Assembly (NCBI RefSeq): GCF_014633365.1
Contig: NC_068343.1
Span: forward strand, 31,341,307-31,405,306
Source of the DNA: Diospyros lotus
Lineage: Eukaryota; Streptophyta; Magnoliopsida; Ericales; Ebenaceae
Length of the DNA: 64,000 bases
Direction of reading: 5' to 3'
How positions within the stretch are numbered: the first letter of the stretch is position 1; each line of letters opens with the position of its first letter. The notes below the pieces were generated by a model, which made no database searches, was not told the origin of the DNA, and saw only the letters and a program-made list of their open reading frames with translations. A program made the translations under genes and the position numbers. Below are positions 42,269 to 54,868 of the stretch, one piece after another.

Positions 42269-45030
42269 GGATTTTTTTGGGAAAAGAAATCCGATTGGAA
42301 GTCTTAAGTGGTTCTGATATAGTTGATATTAGGGCGTACCTAAGGAAAAGGTCGCGTGTGACTAGATAAGTAAAACCACTGTAAGATTTGGGTATTGATG
42401 GTTACTGAATAAGTGTGTTGTAGTGGAAATGCATGTCTAGGAAAGTTCTGGCTAAGGAAAGACTTGGTACTTAAGTGTGTCCGTTTGTGATCCACCTCTC
42501 TTTCTTAGGAACTTACCTGGTATACTATTCACGAGCAGACACTATTTTAGTAAACGACTACTATTCTCAATGAATAGTAAAATGCCTGATAGAAGCTAGT
42601 TCAAGTGGAATGATCTAATTATTGAAATAAGGATCCGATGAAATGATTCGAGTGTAAGGTTGACTCGGTAACCGTAATTATGGATCCGAGAGATTTAGAG
42701 ACTGATGATTTCATTAGTCAAAATCCTTGCAATGAGAGATGAGATAATTGCGGTTATCAAAGATGATCGGATTAGTGATGATTAGTCCGATGTGACAAGG
42801 CTTAGCTGATGAATTAGGATCGAAGGATAAGATTTTCGAGGATCATTTGGTATCTCAAAAATAAGATATGGGATCCCACAGATTGGGATGAACGAGAGGC
42901 CAAAGATGGCCAAATAATGGCGCGTGAGTACGTCAATTGATGAGCTGAAAGTGGTGCAATTGATGTGACTCGCAAAGACGGGATAGGAAACCCTAGCAGC
43001 GTGACGACACTATTGGTCGGTGTTCGCAGTGACAGATTTGGATCTAGGGACCAAGGCAGAAGACTTGTGATGAGCTTATGATCAACGTACAGGGGAAGCT
43101 AGTTGGCTGTCTCGCGGTATGGGTCAGGGACCCAAGGTCTAAGTTGCTTAGTGAACTACCGAGGAGACGATCAGATGCTGAAGATATAGGGCAGCCTAGT
43201 AGGGTCTATACCTTGTGAGGGAGATCTAAGTCCCAATGGTCTAAAATGCGAGGTGTGCCACTAGCTGTGATTGATAGAGGCTGGAAGCCTCGTGAACCGA
43301 AATGAGATGGATTGAATATGGACTATGTGTCCTATTTAAGGAATTGCATTGGGGTTCGTGGTCATCTTGGGAGTAGGTGACATGACGAACAGTGTGAGAC
43401 TCGAGGGATAGAATACCTCGGTGTCTAGTATGACAATAGGATCATGGGATAGTCGTGTTGGGTGGCTCAAAGGGAAAGCTACCTGACGTATGAAATGGAA
43501 AGGAAAGATGCATGCTCGTAAGCCATGTAGGCACTACCTATGAGGTGATGGAATCACCAGGTCATGATGAGGGCCTAGAATGAAGGTTCTTACAGAAGGA
43601 GTTAGACTCAGGGTAACAACAACGAATGATAGTTCTTAGAGGACTATGACAAGACCGTGCGGTTTTCACCCGAGATGTACCCGTGTGAGGGTCGACGTAT
43701 GATGTAGGAGTAAGCCTACCATATGATGGGGGTGATAATGACAGTTGTGTGCTGGCTAACGGAAAGAGTAGTGCCTACGAAGAACTAATTTAATGGTCGG
43801 GTGCCAATAGTTAACTGGATTTAAAGAACGAAATGTGAGAGTCAGTGAATTCTCGATATGAGATTTCAGGTAGTGGAGCATGACCGGTCCAAAGGCTTGA
43901 CCGATGAGTTCTAAAATGGTAGTCTTGACTCAAAGTAGAGTTCGGACACTATAAAGGAAAGAGGTGTTTGATGGTCGTATCGATCGTAAAGGAATTATAA
44001 GGAAGCCTAGTCAATAGAGGTTGTGACTACATTTCAGTGTGCCAAATGAACCCGCAGAATCAGGTAAAGTTATCGGTAGTCAGACCCGACGAGGAGAGCT
44101 TAAAAGCACCATGATGAATGGTAGATTGAGAGCCATGATGGCAAAGGAAATCGAGTTCTTGGAAGATCATTAGAACTAGATATCGTGATCTGATTCAAGA
44201 TCTTCGAGGATTAATCGATATGAGATTTTTGAGGAATTTCTTTGAAAGAATTGATTGAGGATCTAAGGAGTCTTGATGGAACTTTAGAGTTTCAGAAAGA
44301 AGTCTAGTGAGGATTGGAGTACCGTGGGTAATGTAAGTACCTGCCTGCTCTAGTCGGTAGCATAGCTGTGGATTGATGTCTTGAAAATTGTGCGAATCTT
44401 TGACGTGATTAAGAGAATCAAGATGATGACAGATGTGCAAAGATGACGGGTCGTAGTAGAAGAAGCTGCAGGCCCAAATTAATTGAGGATCTGAGATTTT
44501 CGATTTTGGAGATTGAAACTCTCGTATGATTAGACGACTGGTCTAGGTAGCCAGTAGGCAAATCGAGAGATATATAGCTGGACGACCATTAAAATGATGT
44601 CAGCAAGTTATGAAAATGATGAGCCTATTGTTATGAGGTATAGGCACTTGCGGTCAGTGAAAAGCTGTAAGAAAAATGAAAAATAACCAGGATATATTCT
44701 CGGGAGATTTAACGGGATTGTTCCTTAATGATGAAATTGCCAATGATAGCTTGAGCTTATTGGATGCTTAGCTAAGTGTGACTTGATTAAGGATGTGAAT
44801 TGTCAGGTGATGATTAAGAGCCGATGTTTTTATCTCGATGTGATGAATTATTAAAACAGTTGCAAGAGGTTGAGATATCTTATGATCAATATACAATCGA
44901 GGGTAAAATAGGGGAATGAAATGTTAAAACTGCCAAAGCATAATATTCATTCCATATGTTCAAACAGTTACAGGAAATCAAGCCGTACAATTACTTAAAG
45001 GAAAAATAAAATTGAGGATGATGCCAATGC
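42269..45030 (+). other. Decayed internal region
   Basis: About 2.8 kb without a long open frame. The first 300 bp match the leader of the larger chromovirus. Isolated gag-like words survive (a gag-end VYTL near 43210). No LTR boundary or new gene is recognised. Stops and frameshifts are too frequent to draw genes. Confidence 0.55.
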
Positions 45031-45600
45031 TCAGTGAGGACGACGGTTGCCAAACACGACAGGTCCCAACTCATCAATGTCATCTGGGGGTGGCATCTGG
45101 CTACTGCTGGCTTCACCAGGGTAAGGTGGAAAAGTAGCCTCTAAGGAACTAGGATGTAGGACATCCTCTAGGATGATAGGAAGATCGAAATTTCAGCTCG
45201 AGTTTTGATCAGGTTGAGGAATAGGTTGAGGATATGAAGAATAATATGCGAATAGTGAATCTTACAAATAAGCTCGATAAGCTTGCAACTCCCTAACCTG
45301 CTGCTGAAGGGCAAGAATGTGAGATACACAGCCATAGATGGGATCTTGAAGATGAGCTAAAGCTTCAATCGTAAGTGAGACAACTGCCTCTGATTGATGC
45401 CTTGCCGGAAATCAGTACAGAAGGAAGGAGGCATTGCTGACACCAAAGACTCTGTGGATGGCAGAAAAGTCAACAGCTCATTCCTCATGGTTGAAGTATA
45501 GGGTAAAGAAACACCGTGGATGGCATTGGGAATGCAACACTATGTAAGCACCACACCGAGCGACGGGGTCTTGGTATGTTACGCCTTAGCATGATAGATC
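45031..45600 (-). pseudogene. Intronless LOB-domain-like pseudogene inside a gypsy element
   Basis: Minus-strand frame: RCGAYIVLHSQCHPRC (zinc block, second Cys changed to Tyr), FFTLYFNHEE, stop, FSAIHRVFGVSNASFLLY, stop, then EAVVSLTIEALAHLQDPIYG and CVSHILALQQQVRELQAYRA. The tail is Pro/Ser-rich and ends DDIDELGPVVFGNRRPH with TGA (45031-45033). The four Pack-MULE copies have a 70-bp intron after LQQQ; here LQQQVRELQ is continuous. The VVFG end and post-stop GCATTG are shared with those copies. It is probably a reverse-transcribed LBD-like message, now broken by at least four stops. Confidence 0.72.
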
Positions 45601-46190
45601 TGGATCTGGCTAAATCTAAACAAATCAGATATGGGTCGGATCTAAATGGATGGGTCAAAACAAATATGGGTCAGATCTAATGGGTCGGATCAAGGATGGG
45701 TCAAACCTGAAGCGGATCGAGTCGGGTCGGGTTGGATCAACCTGGATCTGGCAGCAATGGCAGCAGCAAGGACGATGATGGCGCGGTGACGGCCGAGGGA
45801 AGCTGGGCGATTGCCGGCGGCGGCGTGCTGGATCTAGCCGATGGAGGGCTGATTGGGCCTTCGAAGATGGCGATCGGCGACTAGGGGCGCGGAGAAGCCC
45901 CATGGTGGCTCGCAGCCGATGGCAGAGCAGGCGCCGACGGCGATTGTAGAGGGAGCAGCGGTGGTCGTCGGGGGTGGCAGCGATGCTGGAAGGCGGCGGC
46001 AGCCGGTGGCTGTTCACGCGTAGTGTCGGCGAAGGAAGGAAGAAGAAGAAGAAAGAAGAAAGAAGAAATAAAAAAAAGGGATATTTTCTTTTCTTTATGG
46101 GAAATAAGTGTTTTATTATTCCGGAGATTTTGGCAAGAAGAAAAAAATTAGCTGGATGCACGAAAGTCTAGTTCGGGGCTTTTCGGGTAA
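45601..46190 (-). other. GC-rich block upstream of the LBD-like pseudogene
   Basis: A GC-rich segment unlike its AT-richer surroundings. It has repeated GGGTCGGATC-type words (45640-45735) and, on the minus strand, a 168-codon frame (46161-45655) of Arg/Ser/Pro-rich composition without known domain. It may be captured 5' sequence that travelled with the LBD-like copy. No target duplication was found. Confidence 0.4.
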
Positions 46191-47226
46191 TTATAGTCCC
46201 GACCCTATATTTCGAAACATGAAACAACGTAGGGCTCGAAATGAAATTTTTGCGAACCAGATTTCGAAATAGAGTGCTAAGATGTTTCAAAATAAGATGT
46301 TTTGGCAAGCTATTGTCAGAAGGCAGTGATGGAACACTCTGGAATAATTATGTCCACAATATGACTCATGAGAAGAGTCTAATAAGAATAACCTGTCGGG
46401 TGCAGTAAGAGTTTATGATAGCTTAAAGGATCGGGTTGCATGATTAGTGCAACATGACCGAATGATAGCGTGTGGATCACGCCAAGGCACAGAAAGGACT
46501 ACCCGATATATGACTTAGAGTTGGCAAATGTGGTATGTGCTCTCGAAGTTATAGAGACACTGCCGAAATGGAATGATGGGACATTTTGATGTGCTCACGA
46601 ACAACGAGGAGCCTGAGGTATGAGTTCTCGCAGAAGGAGCTGAACGAGAGGTAGCGACGGTTGATGGAGTTCTTTAAGAACTACAACTGCACTACTTCGT
46701 ATCACTGGGCGAGTGGTAGAGAAGTGTCCAACATAGGACCTGGTGGATAGCTGTGAGTGTCAAATGAAGTTGGAGGCTTGTTGGCCTGCCGACTATGATG
46801 GTAGTGCCGAAGGGATCGTCTATTTTTATGGCTAGCCTGGTCGCTTAGCTGGATTTGGTGAACGAGATACAGAAGGCATGTGTGGTTGACAAGTGTACTT
46901 GTCTATGGAATGATGATATGGCCAGCCCAAGGTTTATGATTTTTGAAATGTGAGAAGGCATTTTCAAAAGTTTCGGGGTAGAATGTGCATGCCTAAAATG
47001 ATTGAAAGATGTGTGGTCGTCTGAAAGGAGCCACAACAGGAAATTATGTGAATGACACGGTATGCTTGTAAGCATTAAACGTGTAAGGAACGTAAATCGA
47101 GGTGTTTGTCAAGGATCAAATTGATGTTTGATTTGAGGTATTCAGGTAATGAACTATGTTATGTCTTAGTTACCTTAGCGGTCTGATGAAAATTTCGAGG
47201 ACGAAATTTCTTTAAGGAGGGGTGAA
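46191..47226 (+). pseudogene. RNase H and integrase-entry remnants, 3' end of the innermost element
   Basis: Around 46440-46740 broken frames show DYPIYDLELANVVCAL, SQKEL-like and HEQ words that align with the RNase H of the larger chromovirus. 46840-47010 corresponds to the stretch before the HHCC zinc region. The integrase core is deleted. The polypurine tract TAAGGAGGGGTGAA (47213-47226) follows CGAGGACGAAATTTC. Confidence 0.6.
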
Positions 47227-49492
47227 TGTAATACCCGAGAAATTTTAAAGGACTCAAGAGTAATTTATCTTGGGGCAAAAATGAAATTTGAGGATAAATT
47301 GAGGGTATAAAGGTAATTTATTACCGTATGAATGACTAAATCGACTATCGGGAGTGCCATGGAGCCGAGATGCCAAAATAAAATGACGTGGCATTAACGA
47401 GCACCCCGAGATATGATTTATAGTATCGAAAAAAATCGGATCGGGAACAATTTTCGGTACAACTAAAATGCAGTTGCCAATTAGGCTGCAATACTGAATT
47501 GTTATAGACGACTTCGCGGAAGTCAACGGAAGCTTGAGGGGGCTTTGGTTTTTCATGAGGAACAACTCTTAAGAAGTTTCAGGAAGAAACGAGAGGGTTT
47601 GTGGCCAAAACGAAGATTCGAACCTAAGTGTAATTTTTAAAAATTGCTAGAGAGGGGCCGAAACGAGGTTGTTTTGAAATCTTCGGGGGTTAAAATGATA
47701 TTTTAGGACTTGAGGGTCCTAAATGCAATATTGAAAAGTGGAGGGGTTAAGTAAAATGGGCTAAAGTGATAATAACCAAAACTTGGAGGGGCCAAAGTGC
47801 AAAAACGCAAAAATGACAGCATGGGCAAATCTGACCAGCACATGGCCGGTCGGCCATGGCCGATTTTGGCCACAAGGTTGCACGAGGAATAGTCAGGGGA
47901 GCAGCTTTTGCAAAGGAGGATCTGACAAAAGCCATCGTGATGGCTGGAAATCGAAAAAAATAAACCGAAAGTTTGGTTAGTTGGTTGCGCGCCTGCAACT
48001 TGGATTGGTGGTCGAATGAGGGTGTTTTAAGGTCGATCTAGGGGAGGTAGGAACTCCTAAGGGGTCGGGTAAAGCATCTAAGGGCATTTGGGTGTTCGAT
48101 TTAGCCTATAAATAGGGGTTTTGAGATGGTCAAAAATGGGGAAGTTGGAGCTTCAAATTGCTCCCATTTTTGCACGAATTGGAAACCAAAACCATAGGGC
48201 TTTTGTTGCTCATGACTTGAAGATGATTTCTGGAGAATTTCAACCATTTTGGTTGAGGTTTGAAGAGGATTTGAGAGGTCGCCGGAGTTTGGGGCGGACG
48301 CCTTGGCCGAACGTTCGAGGCCCCGATGGGAGGTCTTCTAGTGCTCCTTTGAGGCTCAAAATTGGCCATGAGGATCGACTGGAAGAGGGATTTATGATGG
48401 TATGGATATCTCAGATCGCCGGTACGGCCGTCGCCGGAGAAGACCACCGGCGTGTGCCAGTCACGCGCTCCCTTCCACGTGCGCCCACTCGCGCTAGCAT
48501 ATTGTGGCGCGTGCGGGCATGTGTTATGCTGGAAAAAAATGGGAAAAATCATGGAAAATTCTAAAAAATTATTTTATGGAGGTTTGTGCAAAAAGATTGG
48601 GATTTGGGATTCTTGTTGTCTTAGTTTTCGCACCAAAGAGCCTCGTTTTACGTGAAAATGCAATATCTGGGTAAGTCCAGTATTTTTTCCCTTGAATTTC
48701 ATAACCTATAATGAATTGTGGTGAAATTAGATTTGATAAAATAGTCCCGAGGTATTTATTGGAATTTTCGGAAAGGAAAAAGGAAAGAAAATGAAGGGAA
48801 AATGAAATAAATCGAATATTGAGGATATTTAGTGATTAAATATTATTTTATGATTGAGGTAATCGAGATGATGTGATTGGTGCAACTTTTGAGAGTTGGC
48901 ACGAAAATCGAGGTCGAACACGCATATCTAGGATTTCGTGCCGGGCTGATGGGCTTGAGAAGTTACATTAAGAGCAAATGTTATTCATGTTATTGCATCA
49001 TGCATTCGTATATATATGTTTTGGACCCTCACTAGAAGTTTCATCTTCTAATGGGTTATGCCCCTAGAACATTCCACGTTCCAGTTTAGACTTGTAGCTC
49101 AGGCATGGAGTAGGTTGAGATATGATAGCACGTGATGGCGTGGCCGATGGATTCAGCGAGCTAAGTCGGATATGTTTTAGCTGATGCTTTATTGATGATT
49201 AACCTTGTTAGAGTATTATGGAATCTCCATGTATTTATGTATTTCAATATTGAGGATATGATGTTAACTATGGTACGGATTCTTATGTTATAAATAAAGT
49301 GATTTGATTATGTACCATATCAGGTTTTGATTATCGCTTCCGCATTTTTAATGATTTGCTGGGGAGTTTTGTTTGGAACTCGGCACTTATGGTTTAAGTT
49401 ATGTACCGAGAAAGAAAGAAAAAAATAAATTATGTATATTTTGGGCCCTAGCATAGTGACACGCTCGGTAAGAGAAAAAGCAGGGTGTTACA
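47227..49492 (+). repeat. 3' LTR of the innermost element
   Basis: 2266 bp, aligned to the 5' LTR but lacking about 310 bp corresponding to 41378-41690. It has a TATA box at 48107-48114 and a 147-codon open frame (48121-48564) homologous to that of the 5' LTR. Confidence 0.85.
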
Positions 49493-50610
49493 GCCATGGC
49501 CAAAATGGGCCACGGGATTGCACGAGGTATGGTCGGGTGAGCATCTTTTGTAAAGGAGGATCCGACAATGGCCATTGGGTTGCCATAAAAGCAAGAAAAA
49601 GCGACCGAAAATGGTCGCGCGATCGAGTGAGGTAGATGCTCTAAGGGCCATGACTTGGCTGAGCAAGGGCTTTTGAAGCATCAGATTTGCCTATAAATAG
49701 GCGTTCATAGTGGCCAAGATTTTTAGAGCTTTGAAGCTCAAATCGAGGGCCTTATCGAACGAATTGGCGTTCCAAAATAAGGGGCTTTTGAAGCCCATGA
49801 GATGTAGATCATTTCTGGTAAGTTTGATGCATTTTTGTTAAGGTTTGGGAAAAGGTGAGTTTTCATATCCTAACTATGGTTTTTGTGAGTGGTTTTCTCA
49901 TAAGAATTTATATTCATGATATGTTTGTTATATATGCATGTTGTTATGAATGCAATATTCATTTTGTCACATTGCATGAAAAGTCGTGATAGTTACATGA
50001 CATGATGGAATAACGTTAGGCTTATCCTGCAAAGGCTTGGGATTTGCCTAGGATTTCGTGCCTGGCTGGTGGGCCTGAGAAGTTACATTAAGGGCACATG
50101 TTGATCATGTTATGCATCATGCATTTGTATATATATATTTTGGACCCTCACTAGAAGTTCCATCTTCTAATGGGTTATGCCTCTGGAACAGTCGACGTTC
50201 CAGTTTAGACTTGCGGCTTAGGTAGGGAGCAGGTTGAGGTGAGACGGCACGTGATGGCGTGGCCGATGGATTCAGCGAGCTGATTCAGATATGTTTTAGC
50301 TTATACTTTATTAATGATTAATCTTGTTAGAATTTTTATGGAATCTCCATGTACTTTATATTTGAGAATATGATGTAATATATGGTACAGATTCTTTATG
50401 ATATAATATAAGGTGAATTCAGATATGTACCATATTAGGTTTCGATTATAGCTTTCGCATATTGTGAATGATTTGCTGGGGGTCTTGTTTGGAATTCGGT
50501 ACTTAAGGTTTAAGTTATGTACCGAGAAAGAAAGAAAAATAATTTATGTATATTTTGGGCCCCTGCATAGTGACACGCTCTGTAAGAGAAAAGCGGGGTG
50601 TTACACTAGT

Positions 50611-52137
50611 GGCTTTGGTTGAAGCGAGAGTTATCGTTTTAAGGCTCGATTTTTGCCTACAAATAGAGCTCGAAGAAGTCAAAATTTTTAGAAGTTGGAA
50701 GCTCAAATTGAAGGCATTTTTGAACGAATTGAGAGCTAAGGATAGAGGACTTTTGTTTCCCAAGAGTAGTAGATCATTTCTGGAGAGTTTGGTGAGCAAC
50801 GGAGTAAGAGCGAGTGAGATCCGAAGCCTCGCCGGAGCCCTAGGAGGACGGTCTAACTGACACTTCGAGCCTCCGATTGAGCCTTTTCTTGACCTCCTTT
50901 CGAGCCATCTCAGGTACCCTTAGGATCAAGTCAGCCTATAGTTTAACGAGATGCAAAAATCTCAATTTGCCGGTTAACTGGCGCCGGAGAAGATAACTGG
51001 TGCGTGGGCTTCATGCGTCAGTCTCACTCGCCCTACCACGCGCTGGCGCGTGCAGCCTTGTATTTTTCTACAATTTTTTTTTTAAATGCTTAGAAAAATA
51101 TTTTTGGATTTATCATAGAAAAAGATTTGTAGAAAAATTGATGTAGGTATTTATTTTTAATTATTAGACAAAAAAATTGAGAAAATGATAAGAAAATTAA
51201 GGAAAAATAGGTTTTATTGATTATTTAAATAAATATCTTTCCTAGGGTGCCTTGGGACTTGAGGTGAAACAATTGGCGCAGATTTTGAAGTTTGGCATGA
51301 AAATCGAGGTAGGTGCACGCTTTTTGAGGTAACCCAAACTTTGTGAAAGGTGAGTGGTTTTGTCTCTATAACCCATATACGATATGATTACCTTTCTATG
51401 CATGATATTTACGTATGTTATGATCATTTTCATTATATTTATTCATATACTGTTGCATTGGAAGTCGTGATGTATGCATGACACAATATTATTGTCATAT
51501 TAAAACTCGTGCATGGGATTGAGATGTCACCCTAAGAGTGTAGTCATAATTCTCCAAGGCCAATTGATGGGACAGCGTTAGACTTATCCTGTAGAGAGTC
51601 AGGATTCTGCCTAGGGTTCCATGCCGGGCTGGTGGGCTAGGGAAGTTACACTAGGGTATCTGTTTATAAATGTCCATGCATCATTCATTCATTCATGCTT
51701 ATATAACCCTCACTTAGAAGATTTAATCTTCTAATGTTGGATTATGTCCTTGGAATATTCCACGTTCCAAGTGAGGCAAGCAGCCGGAAGGGCAAGAAAG
51801 TGATCGATGGATGATCGTGATGGAAATTTTGTGGGTCCCATGTGGGACTAGGACCATCTATTTCATTCGGCTGTATTTTTTAGGTTTTAATAGTATTTGT
51901 AATATTATGTTGGGTGAACGATGTGTATGCACCCATATAAGTTATGTTTCCGAGGTTTTTACAAGTTCTGATCTTGCTTCCGCTTATGTTTAAAGTGTAT
52001 CATTCCTTCGCTATGTTTGGGAGTGTTAATTTATAAAGGTTATGTTGAGGATTTATCTTTGATTTATGTTTGATATATGTAAAAAAAAAAAAAAAAATCC
52101 TAGCATATATTGACGCCCTGGAATGCGGGGTGTTGCA
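50611..52137 (+). repeat. 3' LTR of the chromovirus, second piece
   Basis: Resumes GGCTTTGGTTGAAG after the CTAGT duplication, matching 28575-30060 of the 5' LTR. It ends GGGGTGTTGCA, followed by the ACTAT target duplication. Confidence 0.87.
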
Positions 52138-52142
52138 ACTAT

Positions 52143-53650
52143 ATTTCGAAATATGAAGATGTATGTTTTGAAATAAACCTTTTTGTTGAGCAAGTTTCGA
52201 AACCTACTATATATGTTTCGAAATATACCTTTTTGTTTTAACTTGTTTCGAAACTTTTAATTAGTATTTCAAAGTAATTATTTTGGCGAAGATAATTTCT
52301 TTAAGAAAGAGTATGCCAAAGATGCTTGAGATCAAGATATGTTTATATATACTTATGCTTCAAAGAAAATTTGTTTTAACTTCTGAAAATAATTCTTTTG
52401 AAAACTTGAGCAATGAGTAATAAGCAAGCAAGCTAATAAATTGAGTGCACACGAGATTTATTGTGGTTCGGCATCCCGCTTAGTCCACTACCTTTGAGTC
52501 TTCCTACTTGAAGGATTTTCAAACCCAATCACTTCCACTAGTGAAAGAACTACAAGGGTTTTACCACGGTTCACCCTAAAACCTTGTACACAATGAGTTT
52601 TAAGGCTCAACTTAAACCTTTGACACATTGAGTTTTGAGGCTCAACCCAAACCTTATAACAAGTAATAAGAAAAAGTTTTATCTTTACAACTCAAAAAAT
52701 TTGATAGCAATAAAATGCCTTACCAATGGTTATACAAACCTCTTAAATGAGCTAGAGGTGAGGAGAGCTAAACGAGATGATAACTTTTTGCTTTCCACTT
52801 GCTTCTCCTTTGCACTCCACAATGCACAAACAAGGATTGTATATGGATCTTCTATGAATGCTCAAAAACTTCTTTCAATTCACGACTTGTACTTGTGTAT
52901 GTGTCTCTTGTGTGTTTTCTCATGTATGTGCTTGTTTATGTTTTTCTTGTCTTCACATACCTGCTATTTATATCGAGAGATAGAAATTTGATCGTTTATA
53001 ACCATTAGAGACAAGATCTAAAGTAATGTTTCGAAACATAGCTTATTAGTTTCAAAACAACGCAAATTTACACTAAGATTTCGAAACATATACCACATGT
53101 TTCGAAACATCTAACCTTTCTAACTGGACTTGCACTTAGAGACAGAATTGAGTGGGAGACAGAATCCTGTGGGCACTATGATTTGTTTAAAGATCTCCAC
53201 TTCAAATTTGAATTTGAATTTGTAGAGCATGGAGATTAACTTAAAAAATGATTTGAGAAGGTTTTAGATAAAAATAAAAATGTAAAGCAAAAGCATCTCG
53301 ATTTTTAAATGCTCTACTGATAGAATTGTTAGAGGTTTTGAAATATACCATGTAGGTTTCGAAACATATGCTTAAATCTCATAAACGTTTCAAAATACAA
53401 CATGCACACTTAGAAAACATTTGAAACCTATTCAAATGAGTTTCGAAACATGTATAAATACATGGTTGAACAATGTTTCGAAACATAGAACATAGGTTTC
53501 GAAACATGATGCATGAACTTGAGATTTTTCAAACATTTAAATATTTGCGCCAAAACCTTTTATGTATGTTTCAAAATATAGAAAACTTATTTTTAAATAG
53601 GAGAAAAACATAAATAATTTTTCATTCTAAGATATGTTTTTCATCAAACA
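52143..53650 (-). repeat. Reverse SIRE-type solo LTR, second piece
   Basis: Continues 22992-23099. It is rich in the palindromic word TTTCGAAAC (for example 52145, 52196, 53082, 53097, 53446). It also contains GTGGTTCGGC and CCACTACC blocks seen again in the reverse LTR at 57.5 kb. It ends ATCAAACA, giving a TG start on the minus strand. No clean target duplication, so the right edge is approximate. Confidence 0.5.
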
Positions 53651-54868
53651 CATTTTCTGATTAGTAAAAAAATTTGATACAACACATGGTTCGTTATGGT
53701 ATAAACAAGTTCATGGCCATAAACTTCCTAACCTGTATGGTAACAATTCGTAAAGGCCAGTACATCATCTTCCTCTTTGTTCAGTATGAGATACTGAAAG
53801 ATAAGGCTGGTGATTCTTGTGCCATTCTATATGAGATATGGAAGGAAGATGAGTAGGTACTCGTTATAGGAACGAGTTTACTGAATGGGACTATTAACAT
53901 TGAATCACATGGGTTTTATCTCACGAGTCAATGATTCAGTGTTAACTACGGATGTGTAGCTAGTCCTTAGACCTGAGATGACATAGTTATCTATGTATTA
54001 GTGGATTAGGTTATCAGCAATACTATATGGTTGTTCTAATCAAGGACAATTATACGTATCTACGTGCCTAGTTCAGTGGTGCATGAGGTATGTATGTATT
54101 AGACATGGAATTGATCACTTCGGGGTGATATCCTATGCAATCCAATAATCACTTGACGATAAATCCTTGATCGAAGTAATATGACGATAGAATGTGTATT
54201 CCACAAGGTTGTGTCATATTAATCAAGATTGATTTGGTCATATAATGAGATTAAGAGATTTGATATACTATCCAATATCTCATATCTTGTTGAGATATAG
54301 GATGATAGAGGGACTGTACAACATGATATCCTAATAAAAGTTTCACCATACATGTTTCACATTAAATACGGTAATCATAACATATTGCTAGATGTGACTT
54401 GTGGTTTACGAGAATTAATAATTGATTATTCTCGTTGCCAATTCAATTGTGAACTCAAAAAGTTCCATCCAATAAGAAACCACTTTTAAAGAGAAGTAAT
54501 TGGATTAGGTTTTTTGTTAGAACATTAAACCCGGCCCAATGGCACATAGGGTTTCCATATGGTGGTCTATAAATAGGACCATAAATCTTGAATTAGTATA
54601 TGTGAATTTAGATTTAGTTAGAAATTTTTTAGAAAACTTTCTTTTTTTCTCGAGATGCTCTTGGATTAAAGTGGTTTCAGGTGGACATACTTGGCATCCA
54701 AAACGTGGAGGATTTAATGGCGGGTGACCCAAGACTAAAATAAGATTTCATTGACATGTATTCTTCCATTTATTCTTCATTTTGTAAATCACTTATTCTG
54801 AAAAACATGATACATTTAAAAATTAATTTTTATTCTACTATGCATGATCAGATCTAAGTTTTCTAACA
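53651..54868 (+). repeat. Copia-type LTR region, right piece
   Basis: About 1.2 kb ending GATCTAAGTTTTCTAACA. It includes CCTATAAATAGG-like TCTATAAATAGGACC (54568-54582), a probable TATA box, and the GTTTCAGGTGGAC leader block. A 60-codon frame near 53674 has no known motif. With 22854-22991 it forms an element or solo LTR inserted into the SIRE 3' LTR. Confidence 0.5.

Larger units (their letters stand above)
39676..49492 (+). mobile_element. Decayed chromovirus-like gypsy element, innermost of the nest
   Basis: The ends TGTAATACCC and GGGTGTTACA are flanked by GCCAT on both sides (39671-39675 and 49493-49497). LTRs are 39676-42254 and 47227-49492. The primer-binding site is present (one mismatch), as is the polypurine tract before 47227. 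The internal region is about 5 kb. It has only scattered pol traces plus an LBD-like pseudogene. Confidence 0.85.
39067..50605 (+). mobile_element. Gypsy solo LTR, itself split by another gypsy element
   Basis: The ends TGTAATACCCAAG and GGGTGTTACA are flanked by CTAGT on both sides (39062-39066 and 50606-50610). The sequence belonging to it is 39067-39675 plus 49498-50605, about 1.7 kb. That is a single LTR with no internal domain, left by recombination between two LTRs. It has a TATA box at 49692-49699. Confidence 0.82.
23100..52137 (+). mobile_element. Chromodomain Ty3/gypsy retrotransposon (Tekay/Del type) with nested insertions
   Basis: The ends TGTAATACC and GGTGTTGCA are flanked by perfect ACTAT duplications (23095-23099 and 52138-52142). 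The initiator-Met primer-binding site is at 30063-30075 and the polypurine tract at 38471-38492. The pol order protease, RT, RNase H, integrase with a chromodomain-like C-terminus identifies a chromovirus. Insertions: 23401-28070 in the 5' LTR, 30226-32791 in the leader, 39067-50605 in the 3' LTR. Without them the element is about 10 kb. gag and pol carry many stops. Confidence 0.88.

Noticed and set aside
45655..46161. 168-codon Arg/Ser/Pro-rich minus frame as a real gene
   Set aside because: Composition-driven, with no recognised domain. Kept only as part of a GC-rich block of uncertain origin.
23100..52137. Endogenous pararetrovirus or retrovirus
   Set aside because: RT is accompanied by LTRs, integrase and chromodomain in Ty3/gypsy order, and there is no movement or coat-protein region.
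52635..52991. 118-codon frame with hydrophobic C-terminus
   Set aside because: It lies in the reverse LTR. It shows no domain, and the hydrophobicity follows from T-rich sequence.
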